Assembly: GCA_025531455.1 (NCBI GenBank)
Contig: JAMYHL010000046.1
Span: forward strand, 293,482-357,481
DNA: 64,000 bases
DNA from: Apiotrichum sp. Y4204
Taxonomy: Eukaryota; Basidiomycota; Tremellomycetes; Trichosporonales; Trichosporonaceae
Direction: 5' to 3'
The position numbers and the translations under genes are program-made. A model generated the notes under the pieces. It was not told the origin of the DNA, did no database searches, and saw only the letters and a list, made by a program, of their open reading frames with translations. Each line of letters begins with the position of its first letter. The first letter of the stretch is position 1. Below, piece by piece: positions 44,378 to 54,753 of the stretch.

Positions 44378-45278
44378 TTACTCCGCCGAGCGGCCCTTGT
44401 AGCCCAAGCAAACCCAGTATGCCTCGCTGCTCTCGGACCTGCTGGCCTTTGGCTTCTCAGTGACTACGCGCGCAAAGTACGGATCGAGCTGCTCTTTACG
44501 AAAGGCAAGGAGGTCGGGGTGGAGGAAAAACTTGAGCCTGGAATGTCAGCATTGTGCAGTGGAGACCGCTGATCTCATGCGGGACACAGGTTCAGCTCGC
44601 TGGTACCCACACCAAAGACCCGCCGGGGTACCCATTCGGCTTGTCGCCCTTTGCCTTTTGCTTCCTATCGCTGGGAGCAGTATGAGCCTCCCCTCCTGTT
44701 CCCTCAGACTCGACGTCGCTGGCCTCAAGCCTCGCGGGACGGAGAACCTGGTGCGCAAACTCCGTAGCCGCCGAAACGAGGTCCAGACTCGCCTGCACAT
44801 CGCGGTCGCGCACGCCCGACATGGCCGCCATCATGTCCGACAGCACCGTGTCCGCCACAGCCGCGTTCCCCTCATCCACCAAACCCTCTTTTCCCGTCTT
44901 CTTCCGCATAGTCTGGAGGTATCCGCGCACTTGCTCCCAGACCGCCTCGTCGAGAAAGTCGCCCGTGACGATATGCGCGCCGCTGACCTCTTCCATTGGG
45001 AGGAGGTCGACGGCAACGACCGCCCCGCCCCGGCGCGCCACGGCCGCGGCGGCGACCTGCGTCCACCCGCCAGGCGCGGCGCCGAGATCGACGACAGACC
45101 GCCCGTGGAGCAGCGTGCGGTGCTTCTTGGCCAGCTCGGCGAGCTTGAACCCCGACCGCGCGCGCAGGTTCGGAACCGCCGTGCCCTCTGTTCGTCCGCG
45201 CACAAACGGGTCCTTTGCCTGCCGTGCGAGCCAGCGGTTCGAGGACGATGACTTTAGGACGCGGAGCGTTGCGCGCAT
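44378..45278 (-). CDS. MRM2: Mitochondrial 21S rRNA 2'-O-methyltransferase (FtsJ/RrmJ family)
   Basis: Two exons on the minus strand: 45278-44611 and 44537-44378 (275 aa). Start ATG 45278 gives MRATLRVLKSSSSNRWLARQ, a basic presequence; upstream in-frame ATGs are less likely. The FtsJ fold is clear: RSGFKLAELAKKH, SAM loop VVDLGAAPGGWTQVA, AVDLLPM, VLSDMMAAMSG, GGSLVLKFFLHPD and SRSESSEAYWVCLGYKG. The catalytic K-D-K-E tetrad is therefore present (SGFKL, LSDM, LVLKFF, SSEAYW). The intron falls inside GGSLV-LKFF. The enzyme methylates a uridine of the mitochondrial large rRNA. It shares a 226-nt divergent promoter with the SND2-like gene. Confidence 0.92.
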
Positions 45279-45504
45279 GGTGGAGAGATGGAGAAGAGAG
45301 TTGGAACTGACATTATTGTCATCCTCGTCCCTGACTGCACATGTGTCGTGCGGGGCCATCCCCGGCAAATGCCCCAAATTCCACAGCCAAGCCTCCACCA
45401 CTCCCCGCTATGGCCAGCCAGCACGACCAACGCGTGATCGTCTGGCATCTGGGCACTCGACTCCATCCATCACTCCAACAAACAACACAACACTACCGGA
45501 CGCA
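45279..45504. promoter_or_regulatory. Compact bidirectional promoter MRM2/SND2
   Basis: 226 nt between divergent start codons of a mitochondrial rRNA modifier and an ER-targeting factor. No TATA box seen. Confidence 0.5.
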
Positions 45505-46418
45505 ATGGTGAGTGGACCCCAGCATGTATAATGCGCGCCAATGTACACACGAGTGCAGAGCTAACTTTAGGCCAACGCGTCCAGCAAACGCATCGCAGCG
45601 GCGAATCAGGCCGCACTGCAGGGACTTGTGCGCAACCTCCTCCTCATCAACGTGAGTAGTGTGTAGTGGCGACAGCCCACGGCCATTGAACATGTGTCCG
45701 AGGGCCTGAATGCTGCTACTGGAGCGTCAGACTAGCAACGGCTCTCAGCGTTCACGATCCGTCCGTGTCAGTCTAGCCGCATCTAACTCCCCAGGGCCTC
45801 GCGCTCGCCGTGCGGGCGATGAAGGCGCGCCTCGGTGTACGCCCGTTCGTCCCACCGGCGCTCCCTCTCGCGCTGCACATTATCGGCTTTGCGGCTTCAA
45901 TCTTCATCTGGCGCTGGTTTGTGACTATCGGCGCGCCGCGCCGCGACGCCTCGGGCGGCGTCAAGGTCGGCGAGGATCTTACCTCCAAGGGCGTCATCGA
46001 GCTGGCGTGGGACACGTGAGTGCCGGAGACTCCACGACTGGGGCCGGTTTACAGTGTACAGTGTACAGTGTACGCGAGCTTCTGCAGTCTCGATTCTTCT
46101 CGCTCCTGCTGACACAGCAGCATCTACATGACCTGGGTGTGTACGCTCGGCTCGGCGCTCCTCGGCAACTGGGTGTGGTGGCTGTACCTCCTCGTCCCCG
46201 GCTTTGGGGCGTACAAGGCCTTTGGCGTGCTGCAGCCTTTCCTCGCCATGTTCCTCCCGGGCATCTTTGGCCCGCGGCAGCCCAAGGAGGCCGGCGTCCC
46301 TGGCGGTGCTGGGGCGCAGCAGGCCGAGCCCGGAGAGTCCAAGCGCCAGGCCAAGCTCAAGGCCCGCATGGAGCGCGGAGATAAGCGCGTCCAGCAGCAG
46401 CAGGTTCGTAGGGGCTAG
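45505..46418 (+). CDS. SND2: SND2/TMEM208-family ER membrane protein
   Basis: Four exons: 45505-45507, 45571-45651, 45795-46015, 46121-46418 (200 aa). The first coding exon is just the ATG, followed directly by GTGAGT; splicing then yields MANASSKRIAAANQAALQG. Two to four hydrophobic stretches are visible: LLLINGLALAV, the pair ALPLALHIIGFAASIFIW, MTWVCTLGSALL, and VWWLYLLVPGFGAYK, the last being the TMEM208 signature. The C-terminal ~50 residues are charged and basic (KRQAKLKARMERGDKR). TMEM208/Snd2 acts in the SRP-independent SND route of ER targeting. The last intron contains a 7-nt triplicate. An alternative acceptor three bases upstream exists at exon 4. Confidence 0.88.
46051..46071. 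repeat. 7-nt tandem repeat in intron, 3 copies
   Basis: ACAGTGT three times inside the third intron of the SND2-like gene. Confidence 0.9.
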
Positions 46419-46845
46419 TCGGGATGCATTTTGATAGATGGGTGAGCGGGGTGAGCGTGGTGAGATGGTTGTGGGGTTAGGAAGAGAGATGCGCAACATC
46501 CTCGTGGACGTCCAAGTCTTGAAACGGACATTGTTCCTATTGCAAGTCTCTAGCTTGCCGCAGAGAGTTCAGAAACCGTCGGCGCTTTTCCTTTCACTCG
46601 CCAAGAATTCTGGAGGCTCGGCTCGGCGTCGCTAACAACGGGCTATTCCTCTCCTGCAGCAGCGACACTCCACATCCCTCTAACCGTGATGGGTGATGCA
46701 TGTGTTCTTGGACTATTGTAATATCTCGCCGTCCCGCCCCTCCTCTATAGACGCGGTGTCTATACGCCTCCCCTTGGATCGTCGGAACACGCTCGCGATC
46801 GAGCCGTTCGGTCGCCGGTGCACCGCCGCGCTATCCGTGGTCGCC
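46419..46845. other. Convergent 3' region
   Basis: 427 nt between the SND2-like stop and the stop of the minus-strand orphan. No distinct element seen. Confidence 0.45.
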
Positions 46846-47466
46846 TCACATGCCGTCCTCGGTGTCGTTCTCGCCGACGCTGCTCTCGCTCTTCCACTCC
46901 TTGGCGACGCTGTCCACCGACGCCCCCTTGGCGCCAATAACGTCCAGCACACCCTCGAGGGACGGGCGGGGCTTGGCGTCCGCGCCGCGCTCCCACGTCC
47001 CGAACAGCGCCTCCTTGATCTTGAGTTCGCGCTCCGTGAGGTCCGTGTTGTGCGACTTGCGGCGGCCAGTCCAGGCGCGCTGGGTCGTAAAGATCTCACG
47101 GGTAATCGCCGCCTGGTCTCCCGGAGCGTTGTATTCGCCGAGCGCGCCGCGCGCGCCCGTTCCGCCATGTCCGCGCTCGGCAAGCTGCTCGAGACCGTGC
47201 TCGCTCCGCTTCTCGAGAAGGTTCATCGCCCGGTTCCGGTACTGCATGTACGAAACAAACTCGCTCTTGTAGTACCTGTGCGCATTCTCGAATGCCGTGT
47301 GCATCTCGGACGGGTCGCGGAGAAACGTTGCCGAGGCGTGGTGCAGCCCAACGAGGGAGCGCAGCGTCGAGACTGGAGCCTTGCCGTTCTGCAGGAACGG
47401 CGCGGTTTTCGAGGAGCCCGCGCGCGCGGCGCTGGACGCGAGCCGGAGTGCCGAGGTGCCGTGCAT
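46846..47466 (-). CDS. Conserved-looking protein, probably mitochondrial, unknown function
   Basis: Single exon, 206 aa. The N-terminus MHGTSALRLASSAARAGSSK has the Arg/Ser/Ala composition and lack of acids of a mitochondrial presequence. The body is helical and charged, with FENAHRYYKSEFVSYMQYRN, LEKRSEHGLEQLAERG and TQRAWTGRRKSHNTDLTERELKI. Composition and length would fit a mitochondrial ribosomal or assembly factor, but I cannot name a family. No membrane segment or catalytic motif is apparent. Confidence 0.62.
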   Translation of the reverse strand: MHGTSALRLASSAARAGSSKTAPFLQNGKAPVSTLRSLVGLHHASATFLRDPSEMHTAFENAHRYYKSEFVSYMQYRNRAMNLLEKRSEHGLEQLAERGHGGTGARGALGEYNAPGDQAAITREIFTTQRAWTGRRKSHNTDLTERELKIKEALFGTWERGADAKPRPSLEGVLDVIGAKGASVDSVAKEWKSESSVGENDTEDGM

Positions 47467-47772
47467 GGTGTGGATACTCTATGCGATGTGGACGGTAGAT
47501 TAGTGACGAGCTGTTGTCGCTGTTCTAGTGGTCGTGCTCGTCGAGAGAGAAAAGTCGGGCGACATTTGGCTGCCAGGGATCGTCGGACCTTATCGGGAAA
47601 AAAATACACGCATTTGATGAGGCCAAAAAACCCCCAGGTCAAACCGACCCCTTTATCTTTCTGCATCTCCTGCTTCTTGTTCTTTTCCCAGTCACTGTAA
47701 TAATAGATATGCATGATGCTAGAAAGACGGGGAAAGAATGCACACCAGTGCCAAAACACCCAGACATACAAA
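47467..47772. other. Intergenic region
   Basis: 306 nt between the start of the orphan and the stop of the acyl-CoA ligase, both minus strand. It presumably holds the orphan's promoter and leader. Confidence 0.45.
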
Positions 47773-49513
47773 CTAGAGCTTGGCCGAGCGCTGCGCTACC
47801 AGCCGCTCGTCGTGCTCTTGTTGCGCGCGGTCGCGGAGGAAGCGGCGGAGGATCTTGCCCGACGCGCTCTTCGGAATCTCATCGACAATGTGGACGCCGC
47901 CGCCGAGGCGCTTGTGCCGCGCGACGCGGGACGCGGTCCACGCTTGCATCTCGCGGTCAAATTCCGCGCGGTAGGCCGGCGAATCCTCCCAGTCGCCCTC
48001 GGCGAGACAGACGAATGCGGTCGGGAGCTCGGTCGCCTGTGTCTTGTCGTACACGCCTACCACGCCCGCGTCCTTTACCCGCGGATGTGTGAGAAGCAGC
48101 GCTTCGAGCTCGGCAGGCGGCACCTGGAACCCCTTGTACTTGATCAGCTCCTTGACGCGGTCGACGACCTTGTACCACCCCGCATCGTTGCGGATGAGCA
48201 CGTCGCCGGTCTTGAACCACTCGCCGTGCATCGTCTTGTCCGTCGCGTCTGGGTTGTTGTAGTATCCGCCCATGACTGAAGGCCCGCGGACCCACAGCTC
48301 GCCCTTTTCGCCGGTCGGCACGTCGTTTCCCTCGTCGTCTACCAGCCGCGCGTCGTAGGTCGGCAACAAGCGCCCAATCCACCCAGAGTACTCGCCCCGC
48401 TCGGCGCCAGTCATCATCGTAATAATTGGCGTCGTCTCCGTCAGGCCGTAGCACTGCGTGATGGTGCAGTTCGGCAGCCGGGCCTCGAACGCCTTGCTCA
48501 GCTCTTCACCTAGCGGCGCGGCTGCGGACATCAGAGTCCTCAGCGAGGAGAGATCGTATTTCGGGAGGTTGGTGGAATGCAGGAGGACAATGACAATAGG
48601 AGGGACGATGAGGCCGTGTTTGATTTTGTACTGCCGTTAGTCGGGGTCCACAGTCGCGGTAGCAGCCTGGCCTGGGACGTGGCCCATCCCGGCCCGCACT
48701 CACCTTCTCCACAGCGCGCAGGAAGGCAATCTCCTCGAATCGGGGGAGGATGACAGTCGCCGCACCAACAGAGAATGGCTGCAACATGCCATTCATGAAT
48801 CCATAGCAGTGGCTGAGCGGCAGGAAGCACATCATCTTGTCTCCGGGACCGAGGGGTTCCACGGCAGGCACGAGCGCTTGGAGCTGAGATGTCGAGTTCC
48901 AGTGCGTGGTCATGACGCCCTTAGGGAATCCCGTCGTGCCAGACGAGTAGCACATCCACGCCGTGGCATGCACGTCGTCTCCCACAAACACCTCCGCCTC
49001 GCGGGGCTTGCGGAATAACTCAGACACGCACTTGTACCTGCAAGGCACCGGTTTCGCGTCCGGTTCGCAGAGGAGCACGACGCGGGTGTCGGGAAAGGGA
49101 ATCTTGATCTCGCGCCGGGCGGTATCCAGAATCGGGACTAGCGCGGGGTCAAGAAAGAGGAGTGTGGTGTCGCTGTTGTTGATCTGGTACGCGAGCTCTT
49201 TGGCCGAAAACGCATAATTGGCAGGGGAAACGGTAATGCCGGCTGCGAGGCAGCCAAACGCGGCCTGGATCCACTCGAGCGAGTTGAGACCCCACACGCA
49301 CGCCGTGTCTCCGCGCCCGACGCCGACCTTGCGCAGACCGCCCACCAGCCGCAGCCCGTTCGTCTCTAGTTCCCCCCGGCTCAGCGTTCGCCCAGTCACG
49401 CCGTCAATGTACGCCGGGAGCGTGGGGTCGAACGGCGTGTCCTCCGGAAAGAGATGGTGCCACAAGCTCGTCTTGGGCAGCTCGACGGGCGCGTAGTCGG
49501 ACGTGTATACCAT
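47773..49513 (-). CDS. Acyl-CoA/4-coumarate-CoA ligase-like AMP-forming enzyme, peroxisomal
   Basis: Two exons on the minus strand: 49513-48704 and 48630-47773 (555 aa). The adenylate-forming signatures are present in order: YSSGTTGFPKGVMTTH (AMP/phosphate loop), PLSHCYG, CYGLTETTP, WFKTGDV, VVDRVKELIKYKGFQVPPAELEALL and the hinge/catalytic Lys in PKSASGKILRR. The protein ends QRSAKL, where AKL is a functional variant of the PTS1 peroxisomal signal. It therefore probably activates a fatty or aromatic carboxylate to its CoA ester inside peroxisomes; the substrate is not readable. Divergent from UTP6 across 531 nt. Confidence 0.9.
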
Positions 49514-50044
49514 GCTGGGATGAGGCGGGGATGGTCACAAGCTGATGATGTTTTATCTCGGTGGGTAATGCGAAGAGCAAAGCACAAGTCCTATCATTTT
49601 GCCCTCCTTGTGGTCCTCAACCCACACTCCCATACTCTGTGCTCGCACAATGTCGGCAACATGCGTCGGATTTGTCAATGCCGGCTACTATCACGCAAGA
49701 TGAACAAAGAAAGTAGAGAGCAAGGGGGTGGGCACATCGGCACAACCGGCTTGGCGATTGACCCATTCATTTTGGTTGCCCGAGATGTGCGCAGATAGCC
49801 GAACTGGCATACGCTCAATTCCCGGATCGTCAATCTGCGGAGCCCCGGGTCATGGAGAATATTATGACTTGAAATTATACACGTCATTTGCATCGTTTTG
49901 ACCGATCTTATCACAGCCCCCATGCCCTGGTTCTGATTTTTTTGGACCAAAGTTGGATCAACAATCGCGTCCCAGTAGTTGGCCATCGTCGAGACCACTC
50001 GTTCAACACTTTCTCTCCTCCAACCCCGCACTCACTCGCCCACC
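49514..50044. promoter_or_regulatory. Bidirectional intergenic region acyl-CoA ligase/UTP6
   Basis: 531 nt between divergent starts; A/T-richer than the genes. No TATA box or known operator identified with confidence. Confidence 0.45.
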
Positions 50045-52335
50045 ATGGAGAAGGTCCAGTTCCAGCTCGAGGCCACGCTCCCCGAGCTTAAGGACCTTTA
50101 CGACAAGGGCCTCTTCTCAAAGGTAGCTGTGCCCCTTGCATCCTCAGCTAACATTGCAGCACGAGATCGACCAGATCACCAAGCGGAGGACGCAGTATGA
50201 GACCGCACTGATTCGTCGCATTACCCGCAAAGACGACTTTTTCAAGTATGCCGAGTACGAGATCAACCTCGAGCGCCTGCGCAAGGTGCGATGGAAGAAG
50301 CTCAGTGGGTGATAACACTCGATTCACCCAGTTCCCATCTGACCTGCCAGAGTACCATATTAACCCGCCTCCACCCTCCGCGTCGACGTACTCGCTCCCC
50401 CGCCGCACCCTGTACATTCTCAAGCGCGCAACTGCAAAGTTCCCCGGTGACCTTGCTGTCTGGCTGGCGTACGTCGAGTATGCCGCGCGCGAGGGAATGA
50501 CAAAGGTTGTCGCCAAGGGTCTCAACTCGGCCCTGCAGCACCACCCCCTCTCGCCGACGCTCTACCTTCTCCTCTCGTACGCGCACCTTCATCCCGGATC
50601 CCCTCTCCCCCGCTCAGCCATTCCATCTACCTCGCGCCTCGATCTCCCTTCCGCACGGGAACCCTCGACAACATCGGCGTTCGCCCTCGAGGGAACGCAG
50701 CCGGCACGTACCACCATTCTTCTTGGTCTCCGCGTGCTTCCCACCTCCCACATTCTCTGGAGGGAATACGTTAAGCTTGAGCTTGGCTGGGTGGAAGCGC
50801 TGCGTCGCCGCTGGCACGTGCTGGGTATCAACGTCAAGGAGACGGATCCCAACTTTGACGGCGACGCCGCGGCGCTGGCAGGCGGAGACGGGGCGTTTGG
50901 CGAGGAGGGCGAGGAGGCGCGCCGGGCGATTCTCTCGGGCCAGCTGGTTGTCCATGCGCTTTCTGAGGCACTGGGCAAGGTTTCTGCAACAGAACGCGTG
51001 AACGAGGACGGCAACGTCGTCGACGGGATGGCTTTCCGCTCTTCGTTGATCTCAATGTTGAGAGCGTACCCCTCCCCACTGCGGACCAAGGCCTTGGGTG
51101 TCGTGTATGATGATCTCGAAAAGATTGCCGCCGTGGAAGGAGTGGAGGGCGCCAAGGCGCGCCTCATCCTCATCACTCGTCCCCTGTATGATCGCGCCTA
51201 TGAGGCGGGCGAGAAGCCGACGGACGGTGTTGTCGTCAGCGGCACCGCGCTTGTCGATGCCCTTGGCGCTATTGGAAAAGAAATTCGCTCGATCGCGAAG
51301 AAGGCTGGACCCGAATGGATTGAGGTCGCCGGCTCGTGGCTCGTCGACCAGATTCAGGCAGCTGGCGAGAACCCCGACCTCCAGCGCTACCTCTTCTCGA
51401 CACTGAAAGCGCTCACAAAGACGTCTCTCAGCCCCCCCGCCTCGCTCCTCGCACGGCACCTGGAGCTCGTGCGCATTCTCGACAACGACGCGTATCTCGC
51501 CACCGCCCGGTCTCACGCCGCTCAACACCCCTCCAGCCCTGTGCTCCAGCTTGCCCGCGTGAACGCCGAGGTTGAGAGCTCGGATGTCGACACCACCGTG
51601 CGCAAGGCGTGTGAGGAGGCTGCGACGGAGGTCACTAAGCGCAATCTCTCGGTGGAGGACCAAGAGGCCGTTGTCTCTCTGTGGACAGCTTGGGCCAAGT
51701 GGGAGGAGGAGCACGGGTCAGAGGCGCAGTGGAAGAAGCTCCTCCGCGACTCTCTGCGACTCGGCGCTGGTATCCCTGCTCTGCACCCATCTCTTCTCGC
51801 CGCGTACTTTGTCTCCAGGCTGCGGGCGGGCGTGTCCGCCCAGGAGGCTCTCGCCGGAATTATCAAGTCGTACCACCCCACTACCCCATTCTTCGCTCTC
51901 GCGTTCCCTGATCTCGCCGAGCTGGTCGGCACGCAGCAGAGTCTCGCCAAGTTCTACCGTGCGTGGCGGGACGCGTGCAAGACTGCGTCTGAGCGCGTCG
52001 ACGCCGTTCTCTCCTGGGCTGCATGGCTCTCCGACCACGGCAAGGGCCGCGACGCGTATGCTGCCGTCGATGTCGTCCGCCGCGAGGTCCGCGACGATGA
52101 GGCGGCGATCGCCGGCCTCGAGGCTGGTTGGAAGGCGTTGATGGATGCCGCGGAGGCACGGAACGAGGGCGATGTGGAGATGGAGAGCAGCGAGAGTGGG
52201 AGTGTGAGCGGGGGTGAGAGTGATAGCGGGGAGAGCGGGGAGAGTTCGGAAGAGGAGAGTGAGGGCTCTGAGGATGAGGGCGAGGATGAGGACGACGACG
52301 AGGACATGGCCGGAGACCTGGTTATCTCCATGTAG
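50045..52335 (+). CDS. UTP6: U3 snoRNP / SSU processome protein UTP6
   Basis: Three exons: 50045-50122, 50160-50304, 50351-52335 (735 aa). The N-terminus MEKVQFQLEATLPELKDLYDKG, then HEIDQITKRRTQYE and DFFKYAEYEINLERLRKVRWKKL, is the UTP6 signature. HAT repeats follow (ILKRATAKFPGDLAVWLAYVEYA; ILWREYVKLELGWVEALRRR). The C-terminal ~50 residues are a Ser/Glu/Asp-rich acidic tail, common in nucleolar proteins. UTP6 belongs to the UTP-B module that assembles with U3 snoRNA on pre-18S rRNA. The second intron acceptor was set at 50349-50350 because it alone fits the phase of the GTGGGT donor; an earlier AG gives a frame break. Confidence 0.9.
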
Positions 52336-54753
52336 ATTAGTACCCTTGAATAGTACCCCGCAATCACCATCCGCCATTATGCAAGCATAGAGTTTTTGTA
52401 TTTCGGCCCAAAGGCCTGCAATGTCGGCTGATCCCTTGAGTGGTGGTGGTGGCATGGTGGACGGTGGACGGTCACGGCGGACTCGAATCGTGCCCTGGAC
52501 CACCTCCACTTCGATCCACGATCTAGCGACAAGTGTGTGAGGCTTGCCAACGCCCTGTGATGGCCACACTCTCAGTGGCACTCACTACTAAGCGCAGTGC
52601 GCAGTGTGCAGTGACCCCAGTGCGGCATGTGCGACAGTATACACGTTGCACATCTGCTATATCCGGGGGATGACCGGTTATCTATTCTGTCCTATCTGTT
52701 TTTGTGGCTGTGCCGTGTGCTTCTTTTCGCCCGGTGTGATAGCAACTTGATAGCAACTTGATAGGATGAGCGCAACGCGAAGCGCAAAAAGCCACAAAGC
52801 CACCACCACGAGCGCACGATCTGCATGTGGATCCCTAAGAACCACAGGGGCTGCAAATCTGCAAATCGCGCAGATTATATGATGTTCAATGTTCCAGCAG
52901 ATCAGCGGGGCAATCCCAGTGATCTGCAAGACTAAGGGGGATCAGCAGATCACCAGATGCACTAGTGTGTGATAACCGGGATCGGCTGGGGTGATGAGCG
53001 ATTTTTGAGGCTATTTGTTATTCATTGATTATTATTATTCTGGTTGTTGGTGGTAACTAATTAGGAATGTGTCACTCTTTTTGTATTTGTCTGCCGCCAC
53101 CCAATTTAGTTTTACGATTGGGAATGTCATGATCTCATGATGCCACAGCCCACTGCCACCCACTGTCTTGGGCACAAACGGTGACGGGTGCCAAGCACAT
53201 GCAAAAACAAAAGGTGTGCAGATTGGGATGACAGCATGCCGGCAGTTGACCGAGCAAAGCTAATCGCTAGGCTGCTAGACTGCGATGCCGAGGGATCGAA
53301 AGAGCGCTAATAGGAGTAGTGCGGGTGTGCATAGAATGTATCGCTGTGGATGGATAGGTGGGTGGGTGATGACCTCTGCGGGCCTCCTGGAATTCGGTGA
53401 GTCAGGACTCTAGTCAGGACGTAGTCTCTGTGAATGGCATCTCGGAGTATTTATTCTGGCCCACGTTGTGTGGGTGTGTTTGGAAGGTATGGCTTGCATT
53501 GTCATCTCTGCCCTACATCTCCTGGCTATGCATGTATGGTTTGGACGGGAAGATTGGATGCTCTAAGATAGTGATGATGATGCATGTGGTAGAGAGCATG
53601 GATGTTGTGGTGGGGGTGAATAGTGGGTGCACTCCGCCCCCCCTTGATCGTGTCACACTCACCCACAGAGTCTGAGCATTTTGCCCCTTTTATTATGATT
53701 GTAGCTTAATATTCTCCCCACCTCTCTCTCCCTTCCCCCCTTCGGCCCTTCCCCCTCCGTCTCCGTCTCGATTGGTCGTGCCGTCGTCGTCGTCGCCGCT
53801 TGACCCATTTGTCAACATCAAACACATCATTCACATCTCTCTCTTACCCACTACTACTCCAACAACAACAACCATCACCAGCATACATTTCCTCGCTAGC
53901 ATCGGCATTCCCTAAACAAGACACCAGCATTTATAATACCCGCTTCCACCGTTTCTCCCTTGTTGTGGCTCCCACTTTCGGAACATTTGTAACCCTCCTC
54001 GAGACGTCTCGTCGTCTGTCGACAAGCCCGCAAGCCACCCCTGCAGAGCCTTTTTTGACGCTCGGACTCGCAGCAAAGACCTTTTTGAACAACCCACCTG
54101 AATCAAAAAACCACTCAAACTCACTCTCTCATCGGTGGCTCCCTTTGTTGCCCCCTTTAACCGGGCCTTAGTAGTCTTCCTCTCGTGTTGTTGCACTCCA
54201 CCATCCCACATTAGGCTACATCATCGGTCTCTCTCTCCCCCCCTTATCATCCCGACAAAGAAACGTGGGTCTCCGACACGTTCGTCCATCAGCACTACTC
54301 TCAACCTCGCCACTCGCCACTCCCTTTGGCAGCGCTGCATCTCACAACTTTTGTGTATCAACCCCCCCGGAAGCTCTGATCAAGGCACGGCCCGGCACGA
54401 CCCAGACACGGCGTCACTCACCCCGAGACCCCGACCGCCTCCCCTCCCATCCACACACACGCCCCGTTCATATCTTTCTCGACCACCCCGACAAAAATAA
54501 CTCACCCCCGTTCGCCGTCCCCCACTCGCATCTTTCTTGATAATCCCCCCACTCTACTTGTCCTGGAATGGGCCCTCTAGCAGCCGAAGCTCCCAAGTCG
54601 AGTCAGTATCCATTGTCATCGTACGGCGCGGCGCTGCCGTTTCGTGCTCTTCGGAAACCCAGTTCTTCCTGTCTCCGCTTCGGCACTTGCAATTCTCGCA
54701 TCCCTTGTCCCGCGCTGACACGCACAGCGTTCTCTGCGTAACGTACCGGCACA
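52336..54753. promoter_or_regulatory. Long upstream region and leader of KCS1
   Basis: 2418 nt between UTP6 and KCS1. From about 53700 the sense strand is strongly pyrimidine-rich (CTCTCTCTCCC, TTCCCCCCTT, ACCACCC words), continuing almost to the ATG. That fits a long 5' UTR or CT-rich core promoter. An 11-nt repeat lies at 52737-52764. The upstream half holds no recognisable gene. Confidence 0.5.
52737..52764. repeat. 11-nt tandem repeat, 2.5 copies
   Basis: TGATAGCAACT twice followed by TGATAG, in the spacer downstream of UTP6. Confidence 0.9.

Noticed and set aside
50332..50350. Earlier acceptor for UTP6 exon 3 (after CACCCAG)
   Set aside because: With the best donor it shifts the frame; only the AG at 50349-50350 is phase-compatible.
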